A stretch of DNA of 64,000 bases, from positions 1,256,503 to 1,320,502 of the forward strand of contig NZ_KZ454941.1 of NCBI RefSeq assembly GCF_002797375.1, written 5' to 3'. A model generated the notes under the pieces. The model was not told the origin of the DNA, made no database searches, and saw only the letters and a program-made list of their open reading frames with translations. Positions 8,578-15,871 of this stretch are shown here, in pieces (position 1 is the first letter of the stretch; the number at the start of each line of letters is the position of its first letter). This stretch comes from Bacillus sp. FJAT-42315 (GTDB taxonomy: Bacteria; Bacillota; Bacilli; Bacillales; Domibacillaceae). Both the position numbers and the translations under genes were made by a program.

Positions 8578-9663
8578 ATGCCAAAAATGGATGAAACATT
8601 AACGATGCTGAAAGAATTGACAGATGCGAAAGGGATTCCGGGTAACGAGCGTGAAGTTCGTGCTGTCATGAAAAAATACATAGAGCCGCTTTCAGATGAA
8701 GTCACAACAGACAACTTGGGAAGCTTAATTGCTAAAAAAGCAGGCGATGAAAATGGACCGAAAATCATGGTAGCGGGTCACTTAGATGAAGTCGGCTTCA
8801 TGATTACTCAAATCGATGATAAAGGTTTCCTTCGTTTCCAAACAGTCGGCGGCTGGTGGGGCCAAGTAATGCTTGCTCAACGCGTGACAATCGTCACGAG
8901 AAAAGGCGATGTAACTGGAATCATTGGTTCAAAGCCTCCACATATTTTACCGCCAGAAGCTCGTAAAAAACCGGTGGAAATTAAAGACATGTTTATTGAT
9001 ATCGGTGCTTCAAGTAAAGAAGAAGCGATGGAATGGGGCATTCGTCCAGGCGACATGGTCGTACCTTACTTCGAATTCACTGTGATGAACAATGAAAAAA
9101 TGTTGTTAGCGAAAGCATGGGATAATCGTATCGGCTGTGCGATTGCGATCGACGTTATGAAATATGTGAAGGACAAGCAACATAAAAATGTTGTATACGG
9201 TGTAGGAACTGTACAGGAAGAAGTTGGTTTGCGTGGAGCGAAAACAGCGGCTCAAACGATTAAGCCAGATATCGCTTTCGGTGTAGATGTAGGTATTGCT
9301 GGGGACACGCCAGGCATCTCTGAAAAAGAAGCGATGAGCAAAATGGGCAAAGGTCCACAAATTATTCTTTATGATGCATCCATGGTGTCTCATAAAGGAT
9401 TACGTGATTTTGTCACAGATGTGGCAGATGAGCTAGAAATTCCGTATCAATTCGATGCTATGGCTGGTGGCGGTACAGATTCAGGAGCGATCCATGTGAC
9501 AGCAGGTGGAGTTCCAAGCTTATCTGTTACCATCGCGACTCGCTACATCCACTCGCACGCAGCGATGCTTCACCGTGACGACTACGAAAATGCCGTCAAG
9601 CTTTTAGGTGAAGTCATCCTGCGCCTAGACCGCGATACGGTGAACAAAATTACGTTTGACTAA
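8578..9663 (+). CDS. M42 family metallopeptidase (YsdC-like glutamyl aminopeptidase family)
   Basis: A cytoplasmic dinuclear-metal aminopeptidase of the tetrahedral M42 family, which trims peptides in protein turnover. Metal ligands are recognisable in order: H in AGHLDEVG, D in AKAWDNRIG, the EE pair in [10 protein letters not shown] (catalytic base and ligand), D in FGVDVG, and the final H in [10 protein letters not shown]. Length 361 aa matches B. subtilis YsdC. It has its own promoter and terminator. Older annotations call this family endoglucanase or cellulase M, a name not supported by the residues seen. Confidence 0.92.
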   Translation: MPKMDETLTMLKELTDAKGIPGNEREVRAVMKKYIEPLSDEVTTDNLGSLIAKKAGDENGPKIMVAGHLDEVGFMITQIDDKGFLRFQTVGGWWGQVMLAQRVTIVTRKGDVTGIIGSKPPHILPPEARKKPVEIKDMFIDIGASSKEEAMEWGIRPGDMVVPYFEFTVMNNEKMLLAKAWDNRIGCAIAIDVMKYVKDKQHKNVVYGVGTVQEEVGLRGAKTAAQTIKPDIAFGVDVGIAGDTPGISEKEAMSKMGKGPQIILYDASMVSHKGLRDFVTDVADELEIPYQFDAMAGGGTDSGAIHVTAGGVPSLSVTIATRYIHSHAAMLHRDDYENAVKLLGEVILRLDRDTVNKITFD

Positions 9664-9686
9664 GAAAAGCGATTGAAATTTATTTT

Positions 9687-9729
9687 AAAAAGCGTGATGA
9701 GCGAGTGAATTGTTCATCACGCTTTTTTT
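9687..9729 (+). terminator. Terminator after the M42 peptidase gene
   Basis: AAAAAGCGTGATGA pairs with TCATCACGCTTTTT across a 13-base loop and runs into seven Ts. Confidence 0.85.
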
Positions 9730-9822
9730 ATGTAGTGCCTATGTTAATCAGCTTTCATTTTTTGATATAATGGTAGTAAATGGGTTGGGGTATTCATTTA
9801 TAATATATAGAGGAGATGTGTG

Positions 9823-9933
9823 ATGGGAAATTCGATTATTAAAGAATTGGTAACGGAAGAGGAAGTAATGAGTGCTTATCCCGTAAGGAGGAATTATGAA
9901 GCTAGAGAATCAACCAATATTAAATATTCCTAA
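9823..9933 (+). pseudogene. Remnant of the 5-prime end of an acetyltransferase gene
   Basis: A 36-codon reading frame begins at ATG 9823 behind a good GAGGAG site. Its first ~21 residues (MGNSIIKELVTEEEV..) look like the start of GNAT-family N-acetyltransferases. After Tyr-Pro-Val the similarity stops and the frame runs into the next gene and ends. The simplest reading is a deletion that fused the promoter, ribosome site and first codons of a GNAT gene to the following DUF1648 gene. It could instead be a leader peptide; the GNAT match is from memory. Confidence 0.45.
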
Positions 9934-10414
9934 AACAACTTTTGAAAAGCTCTCTACTACCTTGTCTTTGCTACTGCTTATGATGAATGTGATCTATCTA
10001 TTGATTCAATGGGGCGACTTGCCGAATCAAGTACCCATTCATTTTGGGATTACTGGAGAAGCAGATGGTTGGGGAAGCAAGGGGATGATTTGGTTTTTGC
10101 CAATTATGGCCTCTCTTTTATGGATTGGTCTTACTTTGTTAGAAAGAGTGCCACATTTACATAATTATAGTGGTTTAACGGAAGAAAATGTCGAATCCCA
10201 ATATCGCAACTCGCGAATGATGCTCAATGTGATTAAAACGGAAATTATTATTTTTATGGTATTAGCAAGTTATCAAAGTGTGCAAGTCGCACATGAAAAC
10301 AGCTTCGGTCTTGGTATATGGGAGCTTCCGATCTTTTTAGGTGTAATGTTTAGTACGATGGGATTTTTTATGTATCAGTCTTTCAAGTTAAAGCGAACGA
10401 GCGACTCTTTATGA
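9896..10414 (+). CDS. DUF1648 domain membrane protein
   Basis: The 172-aa product has four predicted membrane segments (about 18-39, 62-80, 102-124, 137-158). Between the first two is the DUF1648 signature, with the motif P-x-H-F-G-x-x-G-x-x-D-G-W-G (residues about 50-63). Proteins with this domain include the SdpI immunity protein of B. subtilis, but this short form lacks the extra SdpI C-terminal part, so immunity is only a possibility. The start at 9896 has AGGAGG directly upstream and overlaps the acetyltransferase remnant, whose promoter it probably uses. Confidence 0.8.
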   Translation: MKLENQPILNIPKTTFEKLSTTLSLLLLMMNVIYLLIQWGDLPNQVPIHFGITGEADGWGSKGMIWFLPIMASLLWIGLTLLERVPHLHNYSGLTEENVESQYRNSRMMLNVIKTEIIIFMVLASYQSVQVAHENSFGLGIWELPIFLGVMFSTMGFFMYQSFKLKRTSDSL

Positions 10415-10433
10415 TGAAGAGTCGTTTTTTTTT
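10402..10433 (+). terminator. Terminator after the DUF1648 gene
   Basis: CGACTCTT pairs with AAGAGTCG and is followed by nine Ts; the 5-prime arm overlaps the stop codon. Confidence 0.85.
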
Positions 10434-10486
10434 TATTAGGCGATTACCTATTTTTTAGAAAGGCCATCGCCCTCTTTCGATTCAAT

Positions 10487-10495
10487 GCATAGCAT
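10487..10495 (+). promoter_or_regulatory. Possible SigK -10 element
   Basis: The sequence CATAGCATA matches the SigK -10 pattern CATAnnnTA about 55 bases ahead of the Gly/Phe-rich gene. A matching -35 AC is not present at the ideal spacing, so the call is weak. Confidence 0.35.
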
Positions 10496-10547
10496 ATTAA
10501 TGGAAAGGCGAAGTTGCTAATTAAGATGGAAAGGAAGAGTGTTTGTC

Positions 10548-10853
10548 ATGAATGATGGCTTGTCAGCTATGCCTCATGGAGTGCAAGAAGATGAAAGAAT
10601 TATCGGTAGACCAGGATTTGGTTTCGGTAGACCAGGATTCGGCTTTGGAAGACCGTTTGGGTTTGGCTTCGGTAGACCAGGATTTGGTTTTGGAAGGCCT
10701 TTTGGCTTCGGGTTCGGTCGTCCATTTTGGGGAGGTCCTTTCTTAGGTGGCTTTACCGGTGGCTTGTTAGCTAGTTCATTATATGCTCCTTATTATGGAT
10801 ATCCCTACTATGGATCTCCTTACTACGGATACCCATACGGAGGCTTTTATTAA
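10548..10853 (+). CDS. Gly/Phe/Arg/Pro repeat protein, probable spore-surface component
   Basis: A 101-aa low-complexity protein. Residues about 17-60 are repeats of GFGRP and GFGFGRPF, and the C-terminus is a Tyr/Pro/Gly repeat (PYYG-Y-PYYG-S type, about 82-101). A short hydrophobic patch (GGFTGGLLASSLYAP) lies between. There are no catalytic motifs. Such compositions are common in insoluble coat or crust proteins, and its neighbours and the possible SigK element point the same way, but the role is inferred. Start ATG 10548 is preferred over GTG 10539 because AAGGAAG lies 10 bases upstream of it. Confidence 0.75.
   Translation: MNDGLSAMPHGVQEDERIIGRPGFGFGRPGFGFGRPFGFGFGRPGFGFGRPFGFGFGRPFWGGPFLGGFTGGLLASSLYAPYYGYPYYGSPYYGYPYGGFY
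10605..10730 (+). repeat. In-gene tandem repeat coding GFGRP units
   Basis: Diverged 15- to 24-base units (of the type GGATTTGGTTTCGGTAGACC) repeat about six times. Expansion or contraction would change protein length without shifting the frame. Confidence 0.8.
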
Positions 10854-10885
10854 GCACAGTAAAACATATAAAGGAGAGAGTAATT

Positions 10886-11107
10886 ATGTGGAATCAATAT
10901 TTCGGTGAACAAGAGTTTTTTGACTTTGTAGATGAAAGGCAACAGCCTTACTATCATCATTCGTATTATCATCACCATCATCCATACTATTATCCGCACC
11001 ACTATCCACACTACCACCATCATTATCCACACTATCATCATGGCCATCACCATGGTCACCACCACCATCACCCACACCATTCTGGTCATGGCCATGGCGG
11101 TTGGTAA
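10886..11107 (+). CDS. His/Tyr-rich small protein
   Basis: A 73-aa protein: an acidic start (about 1-20, MWNQYFGEQEFFDFVDER) and then almost only His, Tyr, Pro and Gly. Roughly 30 residues are His and about 15 are Tyr, ending HSGHGHGGW. The composition would bind metals (Zn, Ni, Cu) and allow tyrosine cross-links, as proposed for some coat proteins. It has an AAAGGAGAG site 8 bases upstream and lies 32 bp after the Gly/Phe-rich gene, so the two are probably co-transcribed. No named family recognised. Other frames in this stretch are compositional shadows. Confidence 0.75.
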   Translation: MWNQYFGEQEFFDFVDERQQPYYHHSYYHHHHPYYYPHHYPHYHHHYPHYHHGHHHGHHHHHPHHSGHGHGGW

Positions 11108-11117
11108 AACAACACAG

Positions 11118-11153
11118 AACTGGCTACTAGATGAGTGTCTAGTAGCCAGTTTC
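11118..11153 (+). terminator. Terminator after the His/Tyr-rich gene
   Basis: A 14-bp perfect stem (AACTGGCTACTAGA / TCTAGTAGCCAGTT) with a 6-base loop, followed by TTCTT. Confidence 0.75.
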
Positions 11154-11224
11154 TTATGGAGTCATTACATAAGCATAACGCTAGGAAAAAAGGTAAGACT
11201 AAGTCGTAAAAGGAGGGACTTGTT

Positions 11225-11365
11225 ATGACAAATAATGATCACTATCCAATTGCTTCACTGAATGAACATCAACTAAATAAGATTCAATCTTTAGAGAAAG
11301 AACTGCGTCATGAAATGGGAGAAACTATCGTATTGATTGCTTATGATGAAATAGAAGATCAGTAA
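11225..11365 (+). CDS. Small protein of unknown function (46 aa)
   Basis: Reading starts at ATG 11225 behind AAAGGAGG, 7 bases upstream, and stops at 11365. The product is acidic and soluble, with a helical middle (LNEHQLNKIQSLEKELRHE) followed by a short beta-like ETIVLIAYDE end. The strong ribosome site and codon use support a real gene. I do not recognise the family. It lies in the coat-like block between two hairpins, so it is probably transcribed alone. Confidence 0.65.
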   Translation: MTNNDHYPIASLNEHQLNKIQSLEKELRHEMGETIVLIAYDEIEDQ

Positions 11366-11381
11366 AGGAACTTATTTTTCG

Positions 11382-11419
11382 GATGATTAATACATTAATT
11401 AGAGAATCCGAAAAAGGAG
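11382..11419 (+). other. Inverted repeat before the 11430 gene
   Basis: TTTTCGGAT pairs with ATCCGAAAA across a 21-base A/T-rich loop, just ahead of the AAAAAGGAG ribosome site. It could end the 46-aa gene transcript or affect translation of the next gene. Confidence 0.4.
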
Positions 11420-11429
11420 TGAAACCGTT

Positions 11430-11780
11430 ATGAGCATGCCGTCCATCCCTAAAGAACCCCATCGTCCTGATAAGCATGAAGTTATCATCGATTTACTAGA
11501 ATCGATTGCACTAGAGGAAATTGCTTTATCACATATCCTTAATGCAGAAGCGGAAAAAATCCAAGCATTTGTAGGTGAATGTTTGGATTTTCCAACGAAA
11601 CCTAATAATCATGAGATCATCAAATTTAATAAATCTGTTCAGAGTCTAATCGAAACAGTTGTTATGAAAGAGTGGTTGTTGCTTAAAAAATTAGAAAGTG
11701 TGATTGATTTTCTCCCCAGTACACCTGATAAACCCCATTGTCCTAAATGTTGTAAAGGAAAAGGACATCATTCATGTTAA
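11430..11780 (+). CDS. Helical small protein, SIALEEIALSHIxNAEAEKIQ family
   Basis: A 116-aa protein with a conserved core near residues 24-48 (LLESIALEEIALSHILNAEAEKIQ), a second helix near 66-93 and a Cys/His-rich tail (HCPKCCKGKGHHSC, residues about 103-116) that could bind a metal. A second copy of the same family, on the other strand, lies at 12252-12578. Proteins with this core recur in Bacillus sporulation and exosporium-related loci, but I know of no assigned function. It overlaps the next gene by 7 bp, a sign of coupling. Confidence 0.72.
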   Translation: MSMPSIPKEPHRPDKHEVIIDLLESIALEEIALSHILNAEAEKIQAFVGECLDFPTKPNNHEIIKFNKSVQSLIETVVMKEWLLLKKLESVIDFLPSTPDKPHCPKCCKGKGHHSC

Positions 11781-12235
11781 CAGATGGAAAGCACCAACAA
11801 TCCTTCTTACGCTCTGTTCAATCTTTAGACCAATCCTTTTTAGTATTAATAGAAGCGTTGGTTCAATTAGCTGAAGCTGAATGTCACTATGTGGGGAAAG
11901 AGGAAATATTGAAAGAGTTCATTGTTTATACGAATATGGAAATTGCGCAGCTACAAAGATTGATATTAAAAAAAAATAAGCGCTGGATTAAATATTTTGA
12001 ACAAATAGATGGTCCTTGTTTCATTGAAGGGTGTAATCATTCAGCGCTTTTATCTAATCAAATGGCTCAAATGAAAGAAATAGTCAATTCTTTATCGCTG
12101 TCAACAGAAGAAAGGAAAGAAATGTATGAGCTATTGCAAGAAAACCAACTATTATATAGAAAGAGACAATCTTTGTTACGATCTCAATCATTTCTAGAAA
12201 ATGACCCGGCAACGAGATGGCTTTCTTTTAGCTAA
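11774..12235 (+). CDS. Hypothetical helical protein
   Basis: The 153-aa product is predicted almost wholly helical and amphipathic, with no signal peptide, membrane segment or known motif. Two Cys lie near residue 84 (GPCFIEGC). The start ATG overlaps the stop of the preceding gene (ATGTTAA), so translation is probably coupled and the two proteins may act together. Position in the coat-like block suggests sporulation; no family recognised. Confidence 0.65.
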   Translation: MLTDGKHQQSFLRSVQSLDQSFLVLIEALVQLAEAECHYVGKEEILKEFIVYTNMEIAQLQRLILKKNKRWIKYFEQIDGPCFIEGCNHSALLSNQMAQMKEIVNSLSLSTEERKEMYELLQENQLLYRKRQSLLRSQSFLENDPATRWLSFS

Positions 12236-12251
12236 CAAAACACTTGTTATT

Positions 12252-12578
12252 CTATTCTTCGTGACAACAGGATTCAAAGAAATCCAAAGGGTCAGGGACT
12301 TTGAGAACAGCTTCTAATTTGAATAATAGTATGATTTCTTTAATAATCACTTTTTGTAATGTTTCTTGTACACTTTCATTCACATCTAATAAATCGTCTA
12401 AGCAAGGAGGATGCTCTGGGTAAGGCTTCAATGTCCCAACTACTCTTTGAATTTTCTCAGCCTCTGCATTGATTACATGGGCAAGGGCTAGTTCCTCTAA
12501 AGCAATGGAAGCTAATAACGAATTAATCGCATTTTCCCGATCTTCGTACAGATCATTTGGTAACTTAGGCATAGTCAT
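12252..12578 (-). CDS. Second SIALEEIALSHIxNAEAEKIQ-family protein
   Basis: The 108-aa product is a paralogue of the 11430-11780 protein: the core (SIALEELALAHVINAEAEKIQ, residues about 24-44) and the following SVQETLQKVIIKE helix align closely. It lacks the long Cys/His tail and ends with ESCCHEE. It is convergent with the 11774-12235 gene, separated by 16 bp. Promoter region lies at about 12590-12660. Function unknown; probably spore-associated by context. Confidence 0.72.
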   Translation of the reverse strand: MTMPKLPNDLYEDRENAINSLLASIALEELALAHVINAEAEKIQRVVGTLKPYPEHPPCLDDLLDVNESVQETLQKVIIKEIILLFKLEAVLKVPDPLDFFESCCHEE

Positions 12579-12612
12579 TCATTTTCGATCCCTTCATTTA
12601 GTCTTATACTTC

Positions 12613-12647
12613 ATGACTACTATATTCTGATGAAGGTAGTCATGAAC
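12613..12647. other. Inverted repeat upstream of the 12252-12578 gene
   Basis: CATGACTAC and GTAGTCATG form a 9-bp inverted repeat with a 17-base spacer, located about 35-70 bases before the gene on the minus strand. It could be an operator or a leader hairpin. Confidence 0.4.
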
Positions 12648-12696
12648 TGGACAAAAAACCAAAATAGGTAAAAGGATTAAGAAATGGGCTTTAATA

Positions 12697-12733
12697 AAGA
12701 AAAAGCAGACAAGTAAATTGCCTGCTTTTCCTC
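12697..12733 (-). terminator. Terminator of the 12738-12890 gene
   Basis: On the minus strand AAAAGCAG pairs with CTGCTTTT and ends in a T-run, directly after the stop codon. Confidence 0.7.
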
Positions 12734-12737
12734 TATT

Positions 12738-12890
12738 TTAATAATCTTCTAGGTCGTCAGCAGTGAAAGGTCTTCCGTGACCACCACAATCTTTACAATT
12801 GATTGTTAAATGTTTCACTTCTTTAATCTTCAGTTTGTGGATACAAGTGTTGAAAGTTACGTTTTTGCGTCCGTGTGATTTAGAACTCAT
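12738..12890 (-). CDS. Small Cys/His protein (50 aa), probable late sporulation gene
   Basis: Minus-strand frame with a strong AAAGGAGG site. The product starts MSSKSHGRK, then has C-I-H-K near residues 16-19 and C-K-D-C-G-G-H-G near 33-40, a spacing that could hold one metal ion. It is a structural cousin of the next gene (13041-13187): basic start, C-x-H-K, then a second Cys/His cluster. A 60-bp upstream repeat, with a SigK-like promoter, is shared by both, implying a gene-plus-promoter duplication. Family not recognised. Confidence 0.68.
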   Translation of the reverse strand: MSSKSHGRKNVTFNTCIHKLKIKEVKHLTINCKDCGGHGRPFTADDLEDY

Positions 12891-12930
12891 AAGGTTTCAC
12901 CTCCTTTGAAAGAAGGCTGTTAAGCTTCTT

Positions 12931-12990
12931 TACTTTATCTTATGTTTAAACAAGCGTTGAGTATAGATGAATAACTTGAATCAATCGCAT
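12931..12990. repeat. 60-bp promoter repeat, copy 1
   Basis: Nearly identical to 13255-13314. The longest exact block (TACTTTATCTTATGTTTAAACAAGC) covers the -10 and spacer; GAATCAATCGCA is conserved further upstream. Confidence 0.85.
12936..12962 (-). promoter_or_regulatory. SigK-like promoter, copy 1
   Basis: On the minus strand AC, 16 bases, then CATAAGATA: this fits AC-N16/17-CATAnnnTA. The predicted start lies about 40 bases before the 50-aa gene. Confidence 0.65.
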
Positions 12991-13040
12991 ATTTATTAGT
13001 GAAATGATGATCTTTGTTTGCTTTTTTTGAAGTCTAGCTG

Positions 13041-13187
13041 TTAGTCAGAACATCCGCATTTTTTTCCTTTTGTATGATGATGATCATCTCCACAAGAGAT
13101 TGTTACATATTTTGGTTTATAGATACACATCTTGTGAACACAGCTGTTAGAACCTCTTTTTTTACGTTTCTTTGATTTATAAGCCAT
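13041..13187 (-). CDS. Small Cys/His protein (48 aa), probable late sporulation gene
   Basis: Minus-strand frame with a GGGGGGAAATATT ribosome site. The product has a very basic start (MAYKSKKRKKRG), C-V-H-K near residues 16-19, C-I-Y-K, then C-G-D-D-H-H-H and C-G-C near the end. Twelve Cys/His among 48 residues suggest metal binding or disulfide cross-linking. It shares layout and promoter with the 12738-12890 gene. The SigK-like promoter lies about 70 bases upstream. Function is not known; coat or crust protein is the best guess. Confidence 0.68.
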   Translation of the reverse strand: MAYKSKKRKKRGSNSCVHKMCIYKPKYVTISCGDDHHHTKGKKCGCSD

Positions 13188-13254
13188 AATATTTCCCCCC
13201 TTTTCGAATGCATAAAAGGTATTACTTAATTCATCGTATACATCAAGAACACCT

Positions 13255-13314
13255 TACTTTATCTTATGTTTAAACAAGCATCGAGTATAGGTGAGTTATC
13301 TTGAATCAATCGCA
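13255..13314. repeat. 60-bp promoter repeat, copy 2
   Basis: Direct repeat of 12931-12990 with a few substitutions; it ends in the same GAATCAATCGCA block. Confidence 0.85.
13260..13286 (-). promoter_or_regulatory. SigK-like promoter, copy 2
   Basis: Minus strand AC-N16-CATAAGATA, identical in both elements and spacing to copy 1, ahead of the 48-aa gene. Confidence 0.65.
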
Positions 13315-13336
13315 CATTATCCCCATCGTTACACAC

Positions 13337-13373
13337 AAAAAAAGGGCGATCAGGAGAAACCTGACTGCCCTTT
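13337..13373 (-). terminator. sspI terminator
   Basis: On the minus strand AAAGGGCAGTCAGG pairs with CCTGATCGCCCTTT (one mismatch) and is followed by a T-run, just after the sspI stop. Confidence 0.75.
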
Positions 13374-13379
13374 CTAGAC

Positions 13380-13589
13380 TTATTGTTTTAATCCTGTTTC
13401 TAATGTTTGTAGCATGTGCTGCTTCTCCTGTTCTTCAGCGTGCTGCCAAAATACTTCAAATAGCACACCAAGACCGGGAAGCATTTTTTCTTCATTTCGT
13501 TGAATGGCATCGACAATCGTTTGCTCTAGCTGTTGCTGGGAACTGCCCGTAACATTGTTTAACACAGCTTGCCGTAAATTAAAGTTCAT
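13380..13589 (-). CDS. sspI: Small acid-soluble spore protein I
   Basis: A 69-aa spore-core protein, made in the forespore. The N-terminus [15 protein letters not shown] and the core [17 protein letters not shown] closely resemble B. subtilis SspI (71 aa). Start is ATG 13589 because AAAGGAG lies 8 bases before it. A CATATTA on the minus strand (about 13641-13647) resembles a SigG -10, but a good -35 is not seen. sspI and the rRNA methylase gene are divergent, as in B. subtilis. Confidence 0.92.
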   Translation of the reverse strand: MNFNLRQAVLNNVTGSSQQQLEQTIVDAIQRNEEKMLPGLGVLFEVFWQHAEEQEKQHMLQTLETGLKQ

Positions 13590-13662
13590 CCAAATCGCTC
13601 CTTTTCGCATAGTCTTTATTACTTTCTCCTGAGCTGTCATTTAATATGCGAAAAAAATAAGC

Positions 13663-13668
13663 TATAAT
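13663..13668 (+). promoter_or_regulatory. -10 element of the ysgA-like gene
   Basis: A consensus TATAAT lies 38 bases before the GTG start; the -35 (TTTAAT, 17 bases upstream) is weak. Confidence 0.5.
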
Positions 13669-13705
13669 GAAACGAAAACCCTTACGCATTAAAGGAGCGG
13701 AAACA

Positions 13706-14473
13706 GTGAAATTTATTCAATCAACGAAAAATGTTCAAGTGAAGCAGTGGAAGAAACTGTTAACGAAAAAAGAGCGAGAAAAAACAGGACTATATTTGCT
13801 AGAAGGTCTTCATTTAGTGGAAGAGGCGTTAAAGCATAAAGAAGAAATCGTGGAAGTCATTGTGTCAGAAGATATTTCTTTGCCTGCCCATTGGAATATG
13901 GATGGGGTTGAAATGACGCTGGTGACAGCGGAGGTTACGAAGGAGCTGGCCGATACAGAAACGAACCAAGGAGTGTTTGCCGTTTGTCGTAAACGCCCAT
14001 TGCCGGAGACTTTCATCGGTCGGACGTATTTACTTATTGATGCGGTGCAAGATCCAGGCAATATCGGGACGATGATTCGCACAGCGGATGCTGCAGGTCT
14101 AGATGGTGTGGTTTTAGGTACAGGTTGTGCCGACCCTTACAATCCGAAAGTACTTCGCGCCGCGCAAGGCAGTCATTTTCATTTGCCGCTCATTCAAATG
14201 CCACTTGATGAAGCGATTCAACAATTAAAAAATCAGCAAATTCCAGTATTCGGAACATCTTTACAGCAAGCGACTGATTATCGGGAAGCGGAAGTACAAG
14301 ATGTTTTTGCTCTTCTTGTTGGGAATGAAGGCAGTGGTGTTAATGAATCGCTGTTGAAAGAGACGACAAGCAATGTGTTCATTCCGATCTACGGCGGCAG
14401 TGAATCGTTAAATGTGGCGGTTGCCGCTGGTGTGTTGCTGTATCATTTTAAACATTCATTGAAAAACGTTTGA
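13706..14473 (+). CDS. RNA 2-prime-O-methyltransferase, TrmH/SpoU family (YsgA-like)
   Basis: A 255-aa SPOUT methyltransferase, probably acting on rRNA. An N-terminal substrate-binding domain (about 1-95) is followed by the knotted SAM domain with its motifs: DPGNIGTMIRTADAAG (motif 1), LLVGNEGSGV (motif 2) and IPIYGGSESLNVAVAAGVLLY (motif 3, split across residues about 228-248). The start is GTG 13706, chosen because AAAGGAG sits 8 bases upstream; the more upstream ATG overlaps the -10. Its place ahead of pheS matches B. subtilis ysgA. The exact target nucleotide cannot be told from sequence. Confidence 0.9.
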   Translation: MKFIQSTKNVQVKQWKKLLTKKEREKTGLYLLEGLHLVEEALKHKEEIVEVIVSEDISLPAHWNMDGVEMTLVTAEVTKELADTETNQGVFAVCRKRPLPETFIGRTYLLIDAVQDPGNIGTMIRTADAAGLDGVVLGTGCADPYNPKVLRAAQGSHFHLPLIQMPLDEAIQQLKNQQIPVFGTSLQQATDYREAEVQDVFALLVGNEGSGVNESLLKETTSNVFIPIYGGSESLNVAVAAGVLLYHFKHSLKNV

Positions 14474-14499
14474 ACTTTTGAGCGAAAATGTACTATAAT
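14470..14499 (+). promoter_or_regulatory. SigA-type promoter of pheST
   Basis: TTGAAC, an 18-base spacer and TATAAT; the -35 overlaps the end of the methylase gene. Confidence 0.65.
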
Positions 14500-14505
14500 A
14501 AGAAC

Positions 14506-14770
14506 AAATTGTATAAGGCAAAAGGCAATGATAGAGAAGAGTAGTTTACGCTAGTTTTTTTCAGGGAGAAAGTGCCGAAGACTGAAAGCACTTTTATGAA
14601 ACGGTAAGCGAAGTTCACCTCTTGAGCCGGCATCAGGACCGCCATAGGCGTAAAGATGCCCCGGTGAAGAACCGTTACATCAATGAAGTGAACATATGTT
14701 GTGTATGTTAATAAGGGTGGTACCGCGACCAAAGCCTCGTCCCTTTTCGGGAGACGGGGCTTTTTTGTGT
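14506..14770 (+). promoter_or_regulatory. Phenylalanyl T-box leader of pheST
   Basis: The T-box AGGGTGGTACCGCG (14714-14727) is a perfect consensus. Upstream the stem I region shows GAAGTTCACCTCTTG, placing a Phe codon (TTC) at the specifier position. The switch ends in a terminator. Uncharged tRNA-Phe would allow read-through into pheS. Confidence 0.94.
14734..14767 (+). terminator. T-box terminator of pheST leader
   Basis: GCCTCGTCCC pairs with GGGAGACGGGGC around TTTTC, followed by TTTTTT. Confidence 0.88.
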
Positions 14771-14818
14771 TCACTACCCGAAAGCGCTTTTTGCCAATAA
14801 AAAAGGAGGAGTTACACT

Positions 14819-15853
14819 GTGGAACAGCAATTAAAGAAATTACAAACAGAAGCGCTGGCTCAAATTGAAACAGCCGCAGACTTAAAACAGCTGAATGACA
14901 TTCGTGTCGCTTATTTAGGAAAAAAAGGACCTGTGACAGAAGTATTGAAAGGCATGGGGAAATTATCGGCGGAAGAGCGTCCGAAAATGGGGGCACTTGC
15001 CAATGAAGTACGTGGAGCGATTGCTTCAGCGATCGAAGCAAAGCAAACAACTTTAGAGCAACAAGCGATTCAAGAACAACTAGCAAAAGAAACAATCGAT
15101 ATTACGCTTCCAGGTCGTCCAGTGAAAACAGGCAATCACCATCCGTTAACACGAGTAGTCGAAGAAATTGAAGATTTATTTATCGGCATGGGCTATGCTG
15201 TTGCAGAAGGACCAGAAGTGGAAAAGGATTACTATAACTTTGAAGCATTGAACCTTCCGAAAGGTCATCCAGCACGCGATATGCAGGATTCTTTCTACAT
15301 CACAGAAGATATTTTACTTCGTACGCACACATCTCCCGTGCAAGCGCGCACGATGGAGAATAATACAGAAAAAGGCCCAGTGAAGATCATTTGTCCAGGA
15401 AAAGTATTCCGCCGCGACAATGACGATGCAACACATTCTCATCAATTTATGCAAATTGAAGGTCTTGTCGTTGACGAAAACATTAGCATGGGCGATCTAA
15501 AAGGAACGCTTCAAGCTTTTGTGAAAAAAATGTTCGGTGAAGATCGCGAAATTCGTTTGCGTCCAAGCTTCTTCCCATTCACTGAGCCATCAGTAGAAGT
15601 AGATGTCAGCTGTATGTGTGGTGGAAAAGGCTGTAATATTTGTAAGCAGACGGGCTGGATTGAAGTGTTAGGAGCAGGAATGGTACATCCGAACGTGCTT
15701 GAAATGGCTGGTTACGACTCGAAGAAATATACAGGCTTTGCATTCGGTATGGGAGCAGAACGAATTGCGATGCTGAAATATGGCATTGATGATATTCGTC
15801 TATTCTATACAGATGATTTACGCTTTTTAAAACAATTTTCGGTACATGAATAA
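14819..15853 (+). CDS. pheS: Phenylalanyl-tRNA synthetase alpha subunit
   Basis: Catalytic subunit of the alpha2-beta2 class IIc enzyme. The N-terminal coiled coil (about 1-85) binds tRNA. Class II motifs follow: motif 2 ([21 protein letters not shown] split near 190-210) and motif 3 ([10 protein letters not shown] near 308-317). A Cys cluster ([11 protein letters not shown]) lies near 260. Start is GTG 14819 with AAGGAGGAG upstream. Length 344 aa as in Bacillus. Confidence 0.96.
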   Translation: MEQQLKKLQTEALAQIETAADLKQLNDIRVAYLGKKGPVTEVLKGMGKLSAEERPKMGALANEVRGAIASAIEAKQTTLEQQAIQEQLAKETIDITLPGRPVKTGNHHPLTRVVEEIEDLFIGMGYAVAEGPEVEKDYYNFEALNLPKGHPARDMQDSFYITEDILLRTHTSPVQARTMENNTEKGPVKIICPGKVFRRDNDDATHSHQFMQIEGLVVDENISMGDLKGTLQAFVKKMFGEDREIRLRPSFFPFTEPSVEVDVSCMCGGKGCNICKQTGWIEVLGAGMVHPNVLEMAGYDSKKYTGFAFGMGAERIAMLKYGIDDIRLFYTDDLRFLKQFSVHE

Positions 15854-15871
15854 TTAGGAGGGAAAATAACA

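Noticed and set aside
10605-10730. CRISPR-like repeat array
   Set aside because: The repeats are contiguous, without spacers, and encode GFGRP units in a frame with a ribosome site.
10850-11228. Further reading frames on both strands across the His/Tyr-rich gene
   Set aside because: They arise from the CAC/CAT repeats; only the 10886 frame has a proper ribosome site and sensible protein ends.
14493-15095. 200-codon minus-strand frame over the pheST leader
   Set aside because: It runs antisense to a conserved T-box and the start of pheS and has no ribosome site.
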